Shown one piece after another: positions 36,766 to 43,378 of a DNA stretch of 51,527 bases. Numbering within the stretch: position 1 is the stretch's first letter; every line of letters starts with the position of its first letter. The translations under genes were made by a program, and so were the position numbers. The stretch covers positions 1-51,527 of the forward strand of contig JAGXRK010000054.1 of assembly GCA_018335755.1 (NCBI GenBank), read 5' to 3'. Under the pieces are notes generated by a model. That model was not told the origin of the DNA. It ran no database searches and was given only the letters and a program-made list of their open reading frames with translations. The stretch comes from Ignavibacterium sp. (GTDB taxonomy: Bacteria; Bacteroidota; Ignavibacteria; Ignavibacteriales; Ignavibacteriaceae).

Positions 36766-37771
36766 TTAATCTTACACCATTCTCATTAAAAACAGAGAGT
36801 CCGCCTCTAAGAGTACCAATCCATTTATTATCGTATTTATCAATGGTAATCCAGAAAGTGTAATTATCAGGCAATCCTGAATTAGTTTTATTATATACTG
36901 TCCAATCACCATCGAATTTTGCAATACCCAGCCCGTTTGTTGCAACCCACAAATTATCCGAGCTATCTGTTGCTAAGCAATAAACTGTATTGGAAGGAAG
37001 TTCAGAATTTTCATAAGTATAATGTGTCCAGTTTTTTCCGTCATATTTTGCGACGCCATTAAATTTGAATCCAACCCAGATATTGTTTTTTCTATCCTGT
37101 ATTATTGAATAAACTGCCCAATTTCCAAGAGGCGAATTTGTTTCATCGAACAGAGTCCATGTAGAATCATCGAACAGTAATAATCCTGCAGCAGAGCCAA
37201 TCCATTTATTATTTGATCTATCAATAAATATTTCAGGAATTTTTACGTTTGGAATAATTGTATTGTCGCGGCTATAGTTAATCCAATTGATACCATCAAA
37301 CATAAGCGCACCGCTTCCCCACGTGCCAATCCATTTATTTCTATTGCTGTCTATAGCAATAGCATATATTGTATTATGGTTTAAACCGGAATTGGAGGTA
37401 TCTATAACTGCCCAAAGTGAATCGGTTTTTTTATTTCCATCAGCAAAAAAAACAATACCTCCGCCAAACGTAGCTATCCACTTATTATTCTCCTTATCTA
37501 TAATTATTTCATAAATGTTATTGTGAGTAAGGGGGGAGTTTATTGTATCGTATATGGCCCATTCATCACCGTTAATCTTGATAATACCTCCGCCCCAGGT
37601 ACCAATCCATTTAACATTATTGTTGTCTATAGTAATCGAATGCACAGAATTTATTGGTAGGGGTGAGTTGTCGGCAGTGAAAGTAAACCATTGGCTTTCC
37701 TGTGAATAAACATAGATATTAAAAACCAACAGAAAAGAAAAAAGAAATTTTTTAAAACAGAATTTTTTCAT
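36761..37771 (-). CDS. Exported two-component-regulator-type propeller protein
   Basis: 336 aa. Signal peptide MKKFCFKKFLFSFLLVFNIYVYSQ. The whole mature part consists of about seven ~42-residue repeats of the regulator-propeller type (Reg_prop), each with the pattern N-x-I/V-x-x-I-x-I-D-x-x-x-N-K-W-I-G-T: NNVKWIGTWGGGI, NNKWIATFGGGI, RNKWIGTWGSGA, NNKWIGSAAGLL, DNLWVATNGLGI, DNKWIGTLRGGL. In hybrid two-component systems this propeller is the sensor part, but here no membrane helix, kinase or T9SS tail follows. It is probably a free periplasmic or lipid-independent sensor or binding protein. It converges with the PorV operon. Confidence 0.88.
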   Translation of the reverse strand: MKKFCFKKFLFSFLLVFNIYVYSQESQWFTFTADNSPLPINSVHSITIDNNNVKWIGTWGGGIIKINGDEWAIYDTINSPLTHNNIYEIIIDKENNKWIATFGGGIVFFADGNKKTDSLWAVIDTSNSGLNHNTIYAIAIDSNRNKWIGTWGSGALMFDGINWINYSRDNTIIPNVKIPEIFIDRSNNKWIGSAAGLLLFDDSTWTLFDETNSPLGNWAVYSIIQDRKNNIWVGFKFNGVAKYDGKNWTHYTYENSELPSNTVYCLATDSSDNLWVATNGLGIAKFDGDWTVYNKTNSGLPDNYTFWITIDKYDNKWIGTLRGGLSVFNENGVRLK

Positions 37772-37928
37772 GGAATAAGTTTAAACAAAAAATCTTCGAT
37801 GAAAAACTGTTCGGGATATTATTTATGAATTCAGACGGCTTATGCCAGGATGGGTATAAAGACCATTAGGTGAATCCCATAAGCAAAACGGGCGTTCTGC
37901 TGATTAAAAATGTCTCTACTAAAGATTT

Positions 37929-37946
37929 GTTCAATAATTATTGAAC
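37929..37946. repeat. 18-bp perfect palindrome near the left element junction
   Basis: GTTCAATAATTATTGAAC is fully self-complementary. It sits just beyond the stranded tRNA terminator, outside the element. It could be an operator; no evidence of use. Confidence 0.5.
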
Positions 37947-37949
37947 TTA

Positions 37950-37986
37950 AAATAAAACAGCCTCTTCACTTAAAAAGTGAAGAGGC
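37950..37986 (-). terminator. Original tRNA-Lys terminator, stranded at the left end of the element
   Basis: On the minus strand a perfect 12-bp stem GCCTCTTCACTT / AAGTGAAGAGGC with a 3-nt loop is followed by TGTTTTATTTT. It lies 5 bp beyond the tRNA 3'-half copy, in the position expected for the terminator of the tRNA before integration. Confidence 0.75.
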
Positions 37987-37991
37987 TTAAA

Positions 37992-38034
37992 GTGCATCCA
38001 GCCGGGCTCGAACCGGCGACCTGCTGATTAAGAG
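37992..38034 (-). repeat. Left attachment site (displaced tRNA-Lys 3' half)
   Basis: 43 bp identical to 43336-43378 except for one base (T at 37997 against C at 43341). On the minus strand it is the tRNA from the anticodon loop (CTCTTAAT) to the 3' end. It has no 5' half, so it is not a functional tRNA. It marks one boundary of the 38035-43378 element. Confidence 0.9.
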
Positions 38035-38121
38035 AAAACGGGATTCTTTGAAATTTTGTTTATAGATTAAACATTCTCCGACACTCGGACACTTTTCGGT
38101 AAAAGTCCGGGAGAAAACACA

Positions 38122-39168
38122 ATGTATTTAACAAAAGAAAAGAGTTCCCCCTTTTACCAGCTTGTTTATTTCCATAAAGGAAAGAGAACAAAGAAAACCA
38201 CTAAGAGCAGAACAAAAGCAGAAGCTCTCAGATTCTTAACTGAGTTTAAGAATATTCTCAAAGAAAGAGACAAACAAAAGATAGTTTCTCTCTCCGAGTT
38301 CGAGTCCGAATATACTTCTTTAATTGCACCCATTAGAACCCCTGCTTATCTGAGATCGATTGAAATTTCTTTTCGGAGACTAAGAGCGGAAACCGGGGAC
38401 ATTCTCTTAATAGAGATAGATCAAAAGAAAGCGGAAAAGTTTATCTCGAATGTTTACAGAGATTCTAAATATGCTGCAGCTTGTTATTATAGAACTTTGA
38501 AAGCAGCATTCGAGAAAGCGAGAGAATGGAATTACATTTCTGAGAATCCGTTTAAGAAGTTCAAAACTCCCAAAGTTCCCCATACATTACCAGCTTATTT
38601 AACTTATAGAGAGCTGCAGCTTATCATTAAAGCAACCGGGAGAGATATTATAAGGGATTTATTCTTATCTGCTTATTATACCGGACTGAGAGCGGGAGAG
38701 CTCTTAAATCTTAGATGGAATGCTGTTGATTTTAAGAATCTCATTATTACAGTTGAGAACACCGAAACATTTACAACTAAGAGTAAAAGGGAAAGAATAG
38801 TTCCCATCAATAAACCGCTGCTTAGTATACTTAAGAACAGACTCCCCAAAATAATGGATATAAATAAAACCGATTATATTTTCAGCAAGTCCCGGGGGAT
38901 TCCGTTTAATGTTGATTTCATATCTAAGCAGTTTAAGAAAGCAGTAAGAAAAGCGAAGTTAAGCGAGTCTTATCATTTACACTCATTAAGACATTCTTTC
39001 GCTTCGAACTTAGTACAAAGCGGGGTTTCTCTCTATGTTGTTAAAGAATTACTCGGACACCGGGACATTTCCACTACTCAGATTTACTCCCATATACGGA
39101 AAGAGAACCTTAGCGAAGCTGTTAAGCTATTAGAACCGAGACAATTTAAAAGAGCGGAGACAAATTGA
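38122..39168 (+). CDS. Tyrosine recombinase (integrase 1)
   Basis: 348 aa, full length for a phage-type integrase. Residues ~1-55 are a Lys/Arg-rich arm-type binding domain (YQLVYFHKGKRTKKTTKSRTK), ~60-160 the SAM-like core-binding domain, and ~165-340 the catalytic domain. Catalytic residues are seen as Arg in YYTGLRAGELLNLRW, His-x-x-Arg in LHSLRHSFASNL, His in LLGHRDISTT and the nucleophile Tyr in QIYSHI. GGGAG lies 8 bp before the ATG. It sits next to attL, as usual for the gene that drives integration into the tRNA. A 6+3-bp hairpin (ACTTTT-CGGT-AAAAGT core) at 38086-38109 immediately precedes the ribosome site and may be an autoregulatory operator. Confidence 0.94.
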   Translation: MYLTKEKSSPFYQLVYFHKGKRTKKTTKSRTKAEALRFLTEFKNILKERDKQKIVSLSEFESEYTSLIAPIRTPAYLRSIEISFRRLRAETGDILLIEIDQKKAEKFISNVYRDSKYAAACYYRTLKAAFEKAREWNYISENPFKKFKTPKVPHTLPAYLTYRELQLIIKATGRDIIRDLFLSAYYTGLRAGELLNLRWNAVDFKNLIITVENTETFTTKSKRERIVPINKPLLSILKNRLPKIMDINKTDYIFSKSRGIPFNVDFISKQFKKAVRKAKLSESYHLHSLRHSFASNLVQSGVSLYVVKELLGHRDISTTQIYSHIRKENLSEAVKLLEPRQFKRAETN

Positions 39169-39239
39169 GATTCTTAGAACTGATTACTATTTTGTAGTGA
39201 GTTTAAAAATCTGCTTATAATTGCCAATAGATTTTTAAT
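39169..39239. other. Spacer after integrase 1
   Basis: Seventy-one bases with no gene. The structured block at 39240-39313 follows. Confidence 0.4.
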
Positions 39240-39313
39240 ATCCGTTTAATTCGTTCCCGTATGGGAAAACTTAAGGCAATAAGTTAGCAGCGAGTTAAAC
39301 GGATTCTTTTTTT
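39240..39313 (+). ncRNA. Three-way-junction structure with terminal U-run (attenuator, terminator or small RNA)
   Basis: P1: 39240-39253 pairs with 39291-39304 (14 bp, one G-U). P2: TTCCC-GTAT-GGGAA at 39254-39267. P3: AACTTA-AGGCAA-TAAGTT at 39268-39285. The junction has a single 5-nt linker (AGCAG), and P1, P2 and P3 abut directly. It is followed by TCTTTTTTT. The next ATG (39322) is only 8 nt after the U-run. Such a compact clover-like fold is unlikely by chance, but no known RNA family was recognised. Confidence 0.65.
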
Positions 39314-39321
39314 ATAGTTTG

Positions 39322-40002
39322 ATGGAAAAAATTATAGATAGAATCTTATTAAAGCTCTCCCCCAAAGAGTTTAATATTTTCTGCAATAAACACGCTATTG
39401 ATAAAAGCAACCGCTTTAATTTTAAAGACTCTCTCACTAAGCTAAAAGATAGATTAACCAGCGAGAGAGATAAGATATTCATTCCCGATTCCAAAATAAT
39501 TATGGGAGACAACCCCATTACTCAATGGGGAGAGTTTTATTCAAAGCATAGAAAAACTGAGAGAGTATATCCCCGGGGTACTGATATCGAGAAAGTTAAA
39601 TCAGATAGTAAAAGAAAGAAAGAGTTAAGCAGAGATATTTTTTTAATAGATGAAATGCTGCAGATAGTTGATCTATACCCAGAGAAAGAAAGCTCTCAGA
39701 TAAAAGAAACTCAGAGTCTCGTTAATGGGGAAAGTTCTACTTATGCAAAAGAATCTTTAATTCCCCCCGATATAATAACAGATTTACAAAAGTTAAATAA
39801 TTTTATTGAAGCTGAATTTAAAAAAGGAATCCCCGAAAAAAAACTTAAGGGACAAATAGGTAAGAAATTAAGTTTGTTATACAAAGAGAAAATAAATCCC
39901 CAAAAAGATAAAAGAGATTTTCTAAAATCAATATTTGATGACTTAAGATTTCCATTCAAATGGGAGTATAAAAATTTTGAAAGCTGCTGCTATAAATATT
40001 AA
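39322..40002 (+). CDS. Unknown protein of the integrative element (226 aa)
   Basis: From the ATG at 39322; a TTG one codon earlier is in frame. There is no signal peptide and no membrane helix, and the protein is very rich in Lys, Glu and Asp. It begins MEKIIDRILLKLSPKEF and has a charged middle (KVKSDSKRKKELSRDIFLIDEM). A predicted helical C-terminus (PPDIITDLQKLNNFIEAEF ... LSLLYKEK) ends in a short Cys/aromatic tail (FESCCYKY). No family is recognised; a DNA-binding or accessory role is a guess only. It has no Shine-Dalgarno sequence: a terminator-like structure ends 8 nt upstream of the ATG, so expression may depend on antitermination. Confidence 0.65.
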   Translation: MEKIIDRILLKLSPKEFNIFCNKHAIDKSNRFNFKDSLTKLKDRLTSERDKIFIPDSKIIMGDNPITQWGEFYSKHRKTERVYPRGTDIEKVKSDSKRKKELSRDIFLIDEMLQIVDLYPEKESSQIKETQSLVNGESSTYAKESLIPPDIITDLQKLNNFIEAEFKKGIPEKKLKGQIGKKLSLLYKEKINPQKDKRDFLKSIFDDLRFPFKWEYKNFESCCYKY

Positions 40003-40011
40003 CATTAGATA

Positions 40012-40043
40012 AACATTCCCTTAACATTCCTTTAACACCCCCC
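40012..40043. repeat. Short tandem 11-bp repeats
   Basis: AACATTCCCTT, then AACATTCCTTT, then a degenerate AACACCCCCC unit. They lie directly upstream of the structured leader at 40072 and may be protein-binding sites. Confidence 0.5.
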
Positions 40044-40071
40044 TAACTCTTTCATAATAGTATTTTATTTG

Positions 40072-40187
40072 TACTGTAATTATTTCGGAGTTCAACCGAA
40101 AGAATTACAGTAAAAGCAATTACATATTTTTCCATCAAATAAACCCTGATTCGTTTTATTGCTTTTACGGATTGGGGTTTTTTATTT
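40072..40187 (+). promoter_or_regulatory. Structured leader with competing helices and terminator (putative attenuator)
   Basis: Helix 1: 40072-40081 pairs with 40103-40112, with an inner TTTCGG/CCGAAA (one mismatch between, 7-nt loop). Helix 2: GTAAAAGCAAT (40110-40120) with ATTGCTTTTAC (40158-40168), 11 bp perfect. Helix 3: 40142-40153 with 40168-40179 (12 bp, three G-U), followed by TTTTATTT, a terminator. Helix 2 shares bases with helix 1, and its right arm lies in the loop of helix 3, giving either a pseudoknot or alternative folds. The AGGAG of the next gene is at 40191-40195, so there is no room for a separate promoter. Read-through must be allowed under some condition. Confidence 0.6.
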
Positions 40188-40204
40188 AATAGGAGTTACT
40201 CAAT

Positions 40205-40399
40205 ATGAATAAGCAAAAGCATTTTATGATTAACCTTAACACCGCTGTTGATTTAGCAGCAGAGTTACGGGAAAACGGGAGAATAGATCGGGAAACAGAA
40301 TCTCTCTTTGTCTCCCTGTTATACAAAGCTCGGGAGTATAACTTTTATAAGAATCCTAAAAGGATTAAATCATTAACCGAAGTTTATAAGAGCTTATAA
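40205..40399 (+). CDS. Small unknown protein (64 aa) of the integrative element
   Basis: It has a good AGGAG site 9 bp before the ATG, stays in the element's codon style, and is followed 8 bp later by integrase 2, all of which support a real gene. Sequence features: helical, charged (AAELRENGRIDRETESLFVSL) and Lys-rich at the end (NPKRIKSLTEVYKSL). The size and position next to a recombinase would suit an excisionase-like directionality factor, but no helix-turn-helix is clear. Its expression would be governed by the attenuator-like leader upstream. Confidence 0.6.
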   Translation: MNKQKHFMINLNTAVDLAAELRENGRIDRETESLFVSLLYKAREYNFYKNPKRIKSLTEVYKSL

Positions 40400-40407
40400 T
40401 TTCTGAG

Positions 40408-41328
40408 ATGGATCTCTCTCCCGAAATATTACAACTGCTGCAGAATGCTTTAACAAAGCAATCTGATATTAAACTGATTGATCTCAGAGATGAATATATT
40501 TCATCTCTGCAGATTACTCATTCCCCGGCATATGTTCGGACTGTTCGAACTTCTTTTAATAGTCTTATTAAATACGCCGGGAATGTTGCAATAATAAAGA
40601 TAGACTCCCGGTTAATTGATAAGTTTGTTACTCATACTTTTAACCGCTCTAAATCTGCAGCAGCATTATATTTTAGAACACTAAAAGCATCATTCTCAAA
40701 AGCTGTTATATGGGGATATGTTTCAACTAATCAGTTTACAAAAGTTAAACTCCCAAAATTCCAAAGACCTAAACCAGCATTCATTAAAGCAGATCAACTC
40801 AGAGAGATATTAGTTTTTATTCCCCAGCATTTAACAGACATTTACTTATTTCTGTTTTTAACCGGGTTAAGACTCGGGGAACTCGTTTCGCTGAAATGGG
40901 AGAATGTTAATCTTAAAGAAAGAACTCTCGAGATCGGAGACGATAACTTTACAACTAAATCAAAGCAGATCAGAGTTATTCCAATTTGCGAAACTGCTGC
41001 AGATATTCTTTCGAATAGGATTCCTAAAATTTATAGAAAAGATGGGAACTATGTTTTCCCTAAAGATTCCGGTTATCATTACTCGGTTAATTATTTAAGT
41101 AAGAAGTTTAAAGCAGCAGTTAGAAAAGCGGGGTTAAGCGAAAAGATAAGAGCTCACTCGTTAAGACATTCTTTCGCTTCGAACTTAGTACAAAACGGGG
41201 TTTCTATTTATGAAATTAAAGAGCTGCTCGGACACCGGGACATTTCCACTACTTTGATTTATAGTCATTTACAAATATCAACATTAAAAGCAGCAGTTAA
41301 TAAACTCGATAGAGCTGCAGAAAGTTAA
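40408..41328 (+). CDS. Tyrosine recombinase (integrase 2, lacks arm-binding domain)
   Basis: 306 aa. It is a paralogue of integrase 1 without the Lys/Arg-rich N-terminal arm-type domain; it begins near the core-binding domain (IDLRDEYISSLQITHSPAYVRTVR). The catalytic residues are complete: LTGLRLGELVSLKW, AHSLRHSFASNL, LLGHRDISTT and LIYSHLQ. A 93-bp stretch (41161-41253) is nearly identical to 38986-39078 of integrase 1, while the rest has diverged. It lies in an operon between the 64-aa gene (8 bp) and the DUF3987-like gene (5 bp). Without the arm domain it may act as a XerC/D-like resolvase for element circles or multimers, or as an accessory to integrase 1 (inference). Confidence 0.93.
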   Translation: MDLSPEILQLLQNALTKQSDIKLIDLRDEYISSLQITHSPAYVRTVRTSFNSLIKYAGNVAIIKIDSRLIDKFVTHTFNRSKSAAALYFRTLKASFSKAVIWGYVSTNQFTKVKLPKFQRPKPAFIKADQLREILVFIPQHLTDIYLFLFLTGLRLGELVSLKWENVNLKERTLEIGDDNFTTKSKQIRVIPICETAADILSNRIPKIYRKDGNYVFPKDSGYHYSVNYLSKKFKAAVRKAGLSEKIRAHSLRHSFASNLVQNGVSIYEIKELLGHRDISTTLIYSHLQISTLKAAVNKLDRAAES

Positions 41329-41333
41329 ACAAG

Positions 41334-42707
41334 ATGGAAAAGGTAAAGCAAAGCATAACAGATAAGATTAGCTCTCTCCCCGATGAATTAGTGCACCCTG
41401 GGGGAGAATCCGAAATTCTTTTTAATATAAACTCTCTAAGCGAGAGTAATTTTAAAAAACTTATTACTTATTACGATTCGATTAGTGTTTCTCCGATTGA
41501 GTTTCTGATTACGGGAACTTTAACCGCACTAAGCGGGGCAATAGGTAAAATGGCTTTCTTTGATATTACGGACTCTCTAAGAATTTATTTAAATGTTTAC
41601 GCTGTTATAATTGGAGTGAGTTCTATCTCTAAGAAAACTACTGCTATTAACACCGTTAAAAAAGAACTCGAGAGAATATCTGCAGCAGATTACAATAATT
41701 ATCTGAGAGAGTTAAGGGAATATCAGAAAGTAAAAGAGATCAGCAAACAAGATAAAACGGATTTAATAGAACCCATTAGAAATTATTTAATTCTCCCGAG
41801 TGATTCCACTATTGAAGCTCTAACGGATATCTTATCGAAAAGCAACCGGGGGTTAATAGTGCATAGTGAGTTCGGGGGTTTTCTGCAGCAGCTTAACCGT
41901 TCTTATAGCGGGGACTCTAAAGCATTTTTAACCGCTGTTTTTGATGTTCCCGAGAGTTACGAGATAAGCAGAGCAACAAAGCAAAATATTTTAATACAAA
42001 GACCGTTTATATCTATTCTCGGGGCTTCCGTTATTGATTGGATTAAAGAGAATAGTTCCCCAGCAGATTTAAGATCGGGTTTCTTTGCTCGTTTCCTATT
42101 CTCTATTAGAAATAAAGCGGACTTAAATAAAAAGCATATTCCATTATTAAAGCTCAAAGAATTAACCAGCAGATCAGAGCACTACTTTAACCCCCGTCCT
42201 ATTTATGATTATTTAGTCTCTCTCAGTACACCGATTGAACTTTCCATAAATCAAGACGCTGCAGAGCTTCATATAAATTACGATTCTGATTCTTACTTAG
42301 AAATGATTCAATCAATGAATGAGAATGAGTTAAGTTTCAAAGCTCGGTTAGTTATTTACTGCTTAAAGATAGCGGGGATTATAGCTTTAGCAGATCAGAG
42401 AACAACCGTTTCCCTTAATGATATGAGAGACGCTATCCATCTCACTAACTACTATAAAAAGAATGCAGAGAGATTACTTAATGATGAGATGAGTCAGACT
42501 GAGTTTAACAGATCAGAAAAGAGAGTTCTCTTTCTTATTAAAGCAAATGGGGGAAAGCTGCAGCATTCAAAGTTATTGCAGCTCGGGAACTTTAAGACGA
42601 AAGAATTAACGGAGATAATCAGCAACTTAACCGAGAAAGAACAGATCGAAATAATTAACGAGAAAACTAAATACAATAAGATTTCGAAGTTCTATAAACT
42701 GAAATAG
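41334..42707 (+). CDS. DUF3987-like helicase/primase-related replication protein
   Basis: 457 aa. The pattern of DUF3987 proteins from mobile elements is visible. SPIEFLITGTLTALSGAIG comes first, then a P-loop-like segment IIGVSSISKKTTAI (the Lys-Thr is kept, but the Gly-rich part is degenerate). Next are DSTIEALTDILSKSNRGLIVHSEFGGFLQQL (Walker-B-like, with Glu), FISILGASVIDWI and LRSGFFARFLFS (Arg-finger-like). The last ~70 residues form a winged-helix-like segment (EKRVLFLIKANGGKLQHSKLL). Such proteins probably serve as replication initiators or helicase-like factors, but their biochemistry is poorly known. It is the last gene before the AT-rich iteron-like region, as in many replicons where the initiator gene adjoins the origin. 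Confidence 0.8.
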   Translation: MEKVKQSITDKISSLPDELVHPGGESEILFNINSLSESNFKKLITYYDSISVSPIEFLITGTLTALSGAIGKMAFFDITDSLRIYLNVYAVIIGVSSISKKTTAINTVKKELERISAADYNNYLRELREYQKVKEISKQDKTDLIEPIRNYLILPSDSTIEALTDILSKSNRGLIVHSEFGGFLQQLNRSYSGDSKAFLTAVFDVPESYEISRATKQNILIQRPFISILGASVIDWIKENSSPADLRSGFFARFLFSIRNKADLNKKHIPLLKLKELTSRSEHYFNPRPIYDYLVSLSTPIELSINQDAAELHINYDSDSYLEMIQSMNENELSFKARLVIYCLKIAGIIALADQRTTVSLNDMRDAIHLTNYYKKNAERLLNDEMSQTEFNRSEKRVLFLIKANGGKLQHSKLLQLGNFKTKELTEIISNLTEKEQIEIINEKTKYNKISKFYKLK

Positions 42708-42710
42708 TGA

Positions 42711-42970
42711 GTTAATTAGTTGATTAGTAATGATTACTAATCAACAAAGCATTATAAAATAAAGAGTTAAGAGTAAGTTAGTAAATTAGTAATGTACTGC
42801 TTTCTCTCTCTGTTTGTATTTCTCCCATCTATAAACCCGCTCTGCTTACTAATTTACTAATCAACTAATAAATAATAATAATAAATAAGAATAGAGATAA
42901 AAAAGAAAGCATTTATTAAAATAGTTAGTTAGTAATGTTTACTAATCAACTCACTAACTTACTAAACAAC
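42711..42970. repeat. AT-rich region with iteron-like direct and inverted repeats (candidate replication origin)
   Basis: An inverted repeat with 12-bp arms, GTTGATTAGTAA-TGA-TTACTAATCAAC, lies at 42719-42745. A 22-bp direct copy of 42724-42745 with one change is at 42929-42950. A 15-bp inverted pair TTAGTAAATTAGTAA (from 42778) / TTACTAATTTACTAA (from 42846) is also present. ACTAATCAAC occurs three times. Between them lies an almost pure A/T block (42866-42923). The repeats plus the AT-rich block next to a DUF3987-like gene resemble an iteron-type origin. Confidence 0.55.
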
Positions 42971-43143
42971 TCAAAGGTACTCCGCCGGGGTTTCTCATCG
43001 GATATTTGGAAACCGCAATCTTCACTTAGTTAAACATTATAAAATATCCTATGTCGTTTCGTTTAAATATTGATTCTTAATCTTATAAGCATTAAGTTTC
43101 AATAAAAAGTTAGAAATGTTCGAGATGGAAAGAATTTTATTAA

Positions 43144-43210
43144 CGGAAAGCGGAATCGGTTTTAAGGGGCTCGAACACCCCGAACTTTTTTTTCTGATTC
43201 CGCTTTTCCG
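43144..43210 (+). terminator. Large hairpin with internal T8 run at the right end of the element
   Basis: The outer stem is CGGAAAGCGGAATC / GATTCCGCTTTTCCG (one bulged T). Inside is a small GGGG/CCCC hairpin followed by eight T (43186-43193). It may end transcription of the element operon; the nested arrangement is unusual. Confidence 0.5.
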
Positions 43211-43228
43211 CTTTAAGGGACTCCCCCG

Positions 43229-43252
43229 AAAAGTCGGTACAAAAGTCGGTAC
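43229..43252. repeat. Two perfect 12-bp tandem repeats near attR
   Basis: AAAAGTCGGTAC occurs twice in tandem, about 85 bp inside the right attachment site. The position suits integrase arm-type or excisionase binding sites (inference). Confidence 0.6.
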
Positions 43253-43303
43253 AAAGAAACACTCGTTTTTAAATAATCAACCGGGACACTCTCTCCGAAA
43301 AGC

Positions 43304-43331
43304 ATTTAAAAACCCCGCATAAACGGGGTTT
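43304..43331 (-). terminator. Element-supplied terminator for tRNA-Lys
   Basis: On the minus strand an 8-bp stem AAACCCCG / CGGGGTTT with a 6-nt loop is followed by TTT. It begins 6 bp after the tRNA 3' end and replaces the original terminator now stranded at 37950-37986. Confidence 0.7.
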
Positions 43332-43335
43332 AAGA

Positions 43336-43378
43336 GTGCACCCAGCCGGGCTCGAACCGGCGACCTGCTGATTAAGAG
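43336..43378 (-). repeat. Right attachment site (within tRNA-Lys)
   Basis: It forms the 3' half of the intact tRNA-Lys and matches 37992-38034 in 42 of 43 positions. The match stops at the anticodon loop (TTAAGAG then TCAGA against AAAAC), which bounds the crossover. Confidence 0.9.

Larger units (their letters stand above)
42971..43336. other. Non-coding right end of the element
   Basis: No convincing gene. It holds a 14-bp inverted repeat (CGGAAAGCGGAATC at 43144-43157 with its complement at 43196-43210, one bulge) around a T8 run, a 12-bp tandem repeat at 43229-43252, and the minus-strand terminator at 43304-43331. Confidence 0.6.
38035..43378. mobile_element. tRNA-Lys-integrated element with two tyrosine recombinases and a DUF3987-like gene
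   Basis: About 5.3 kb between 43-bp direct repeats of the tRNA-Lys 3' half. All five supported genes are on the plus strand: integrase, unknown 226-aa protein, unknown 64-aa protein, second integrase, DUF3987-like protein. The right third is non-coding with iteron-like repeats. Codon choice differs from the flanks (CTC, CCC, GGG, AGA and TCT are common), and the hexamer CTGCAG occurs 12 times between 38474 and 42564. No relaxase, capsid, terminase, resistance or toxin gene is seen. It may be an integrative plasmid, a phage-satellite-like element or a remnant. Confidence 0.88.

Noticed and set aside
37992..38034. A second tRNA gene at the left junction
   Set aside because: Only the 3' half is present; there is no D-arm or 5' acceptor strand, so it is the displaced attachment-site copy.
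42711..42970. CRISPR array
   Set aside because: Repeats are irregular, include inverted copies, have no uniform spacers, and no cas gene is nearby.
43116..43322. 68-codon plus-strand open frame at the right end of the element
   Set aside because: No ribosome site, composed largely of the inverted and tandem repeats (it encodes KVGTKVGT from the 12-mers) and runs almost into the tRNA. Better explained as structured non-coding DNA.
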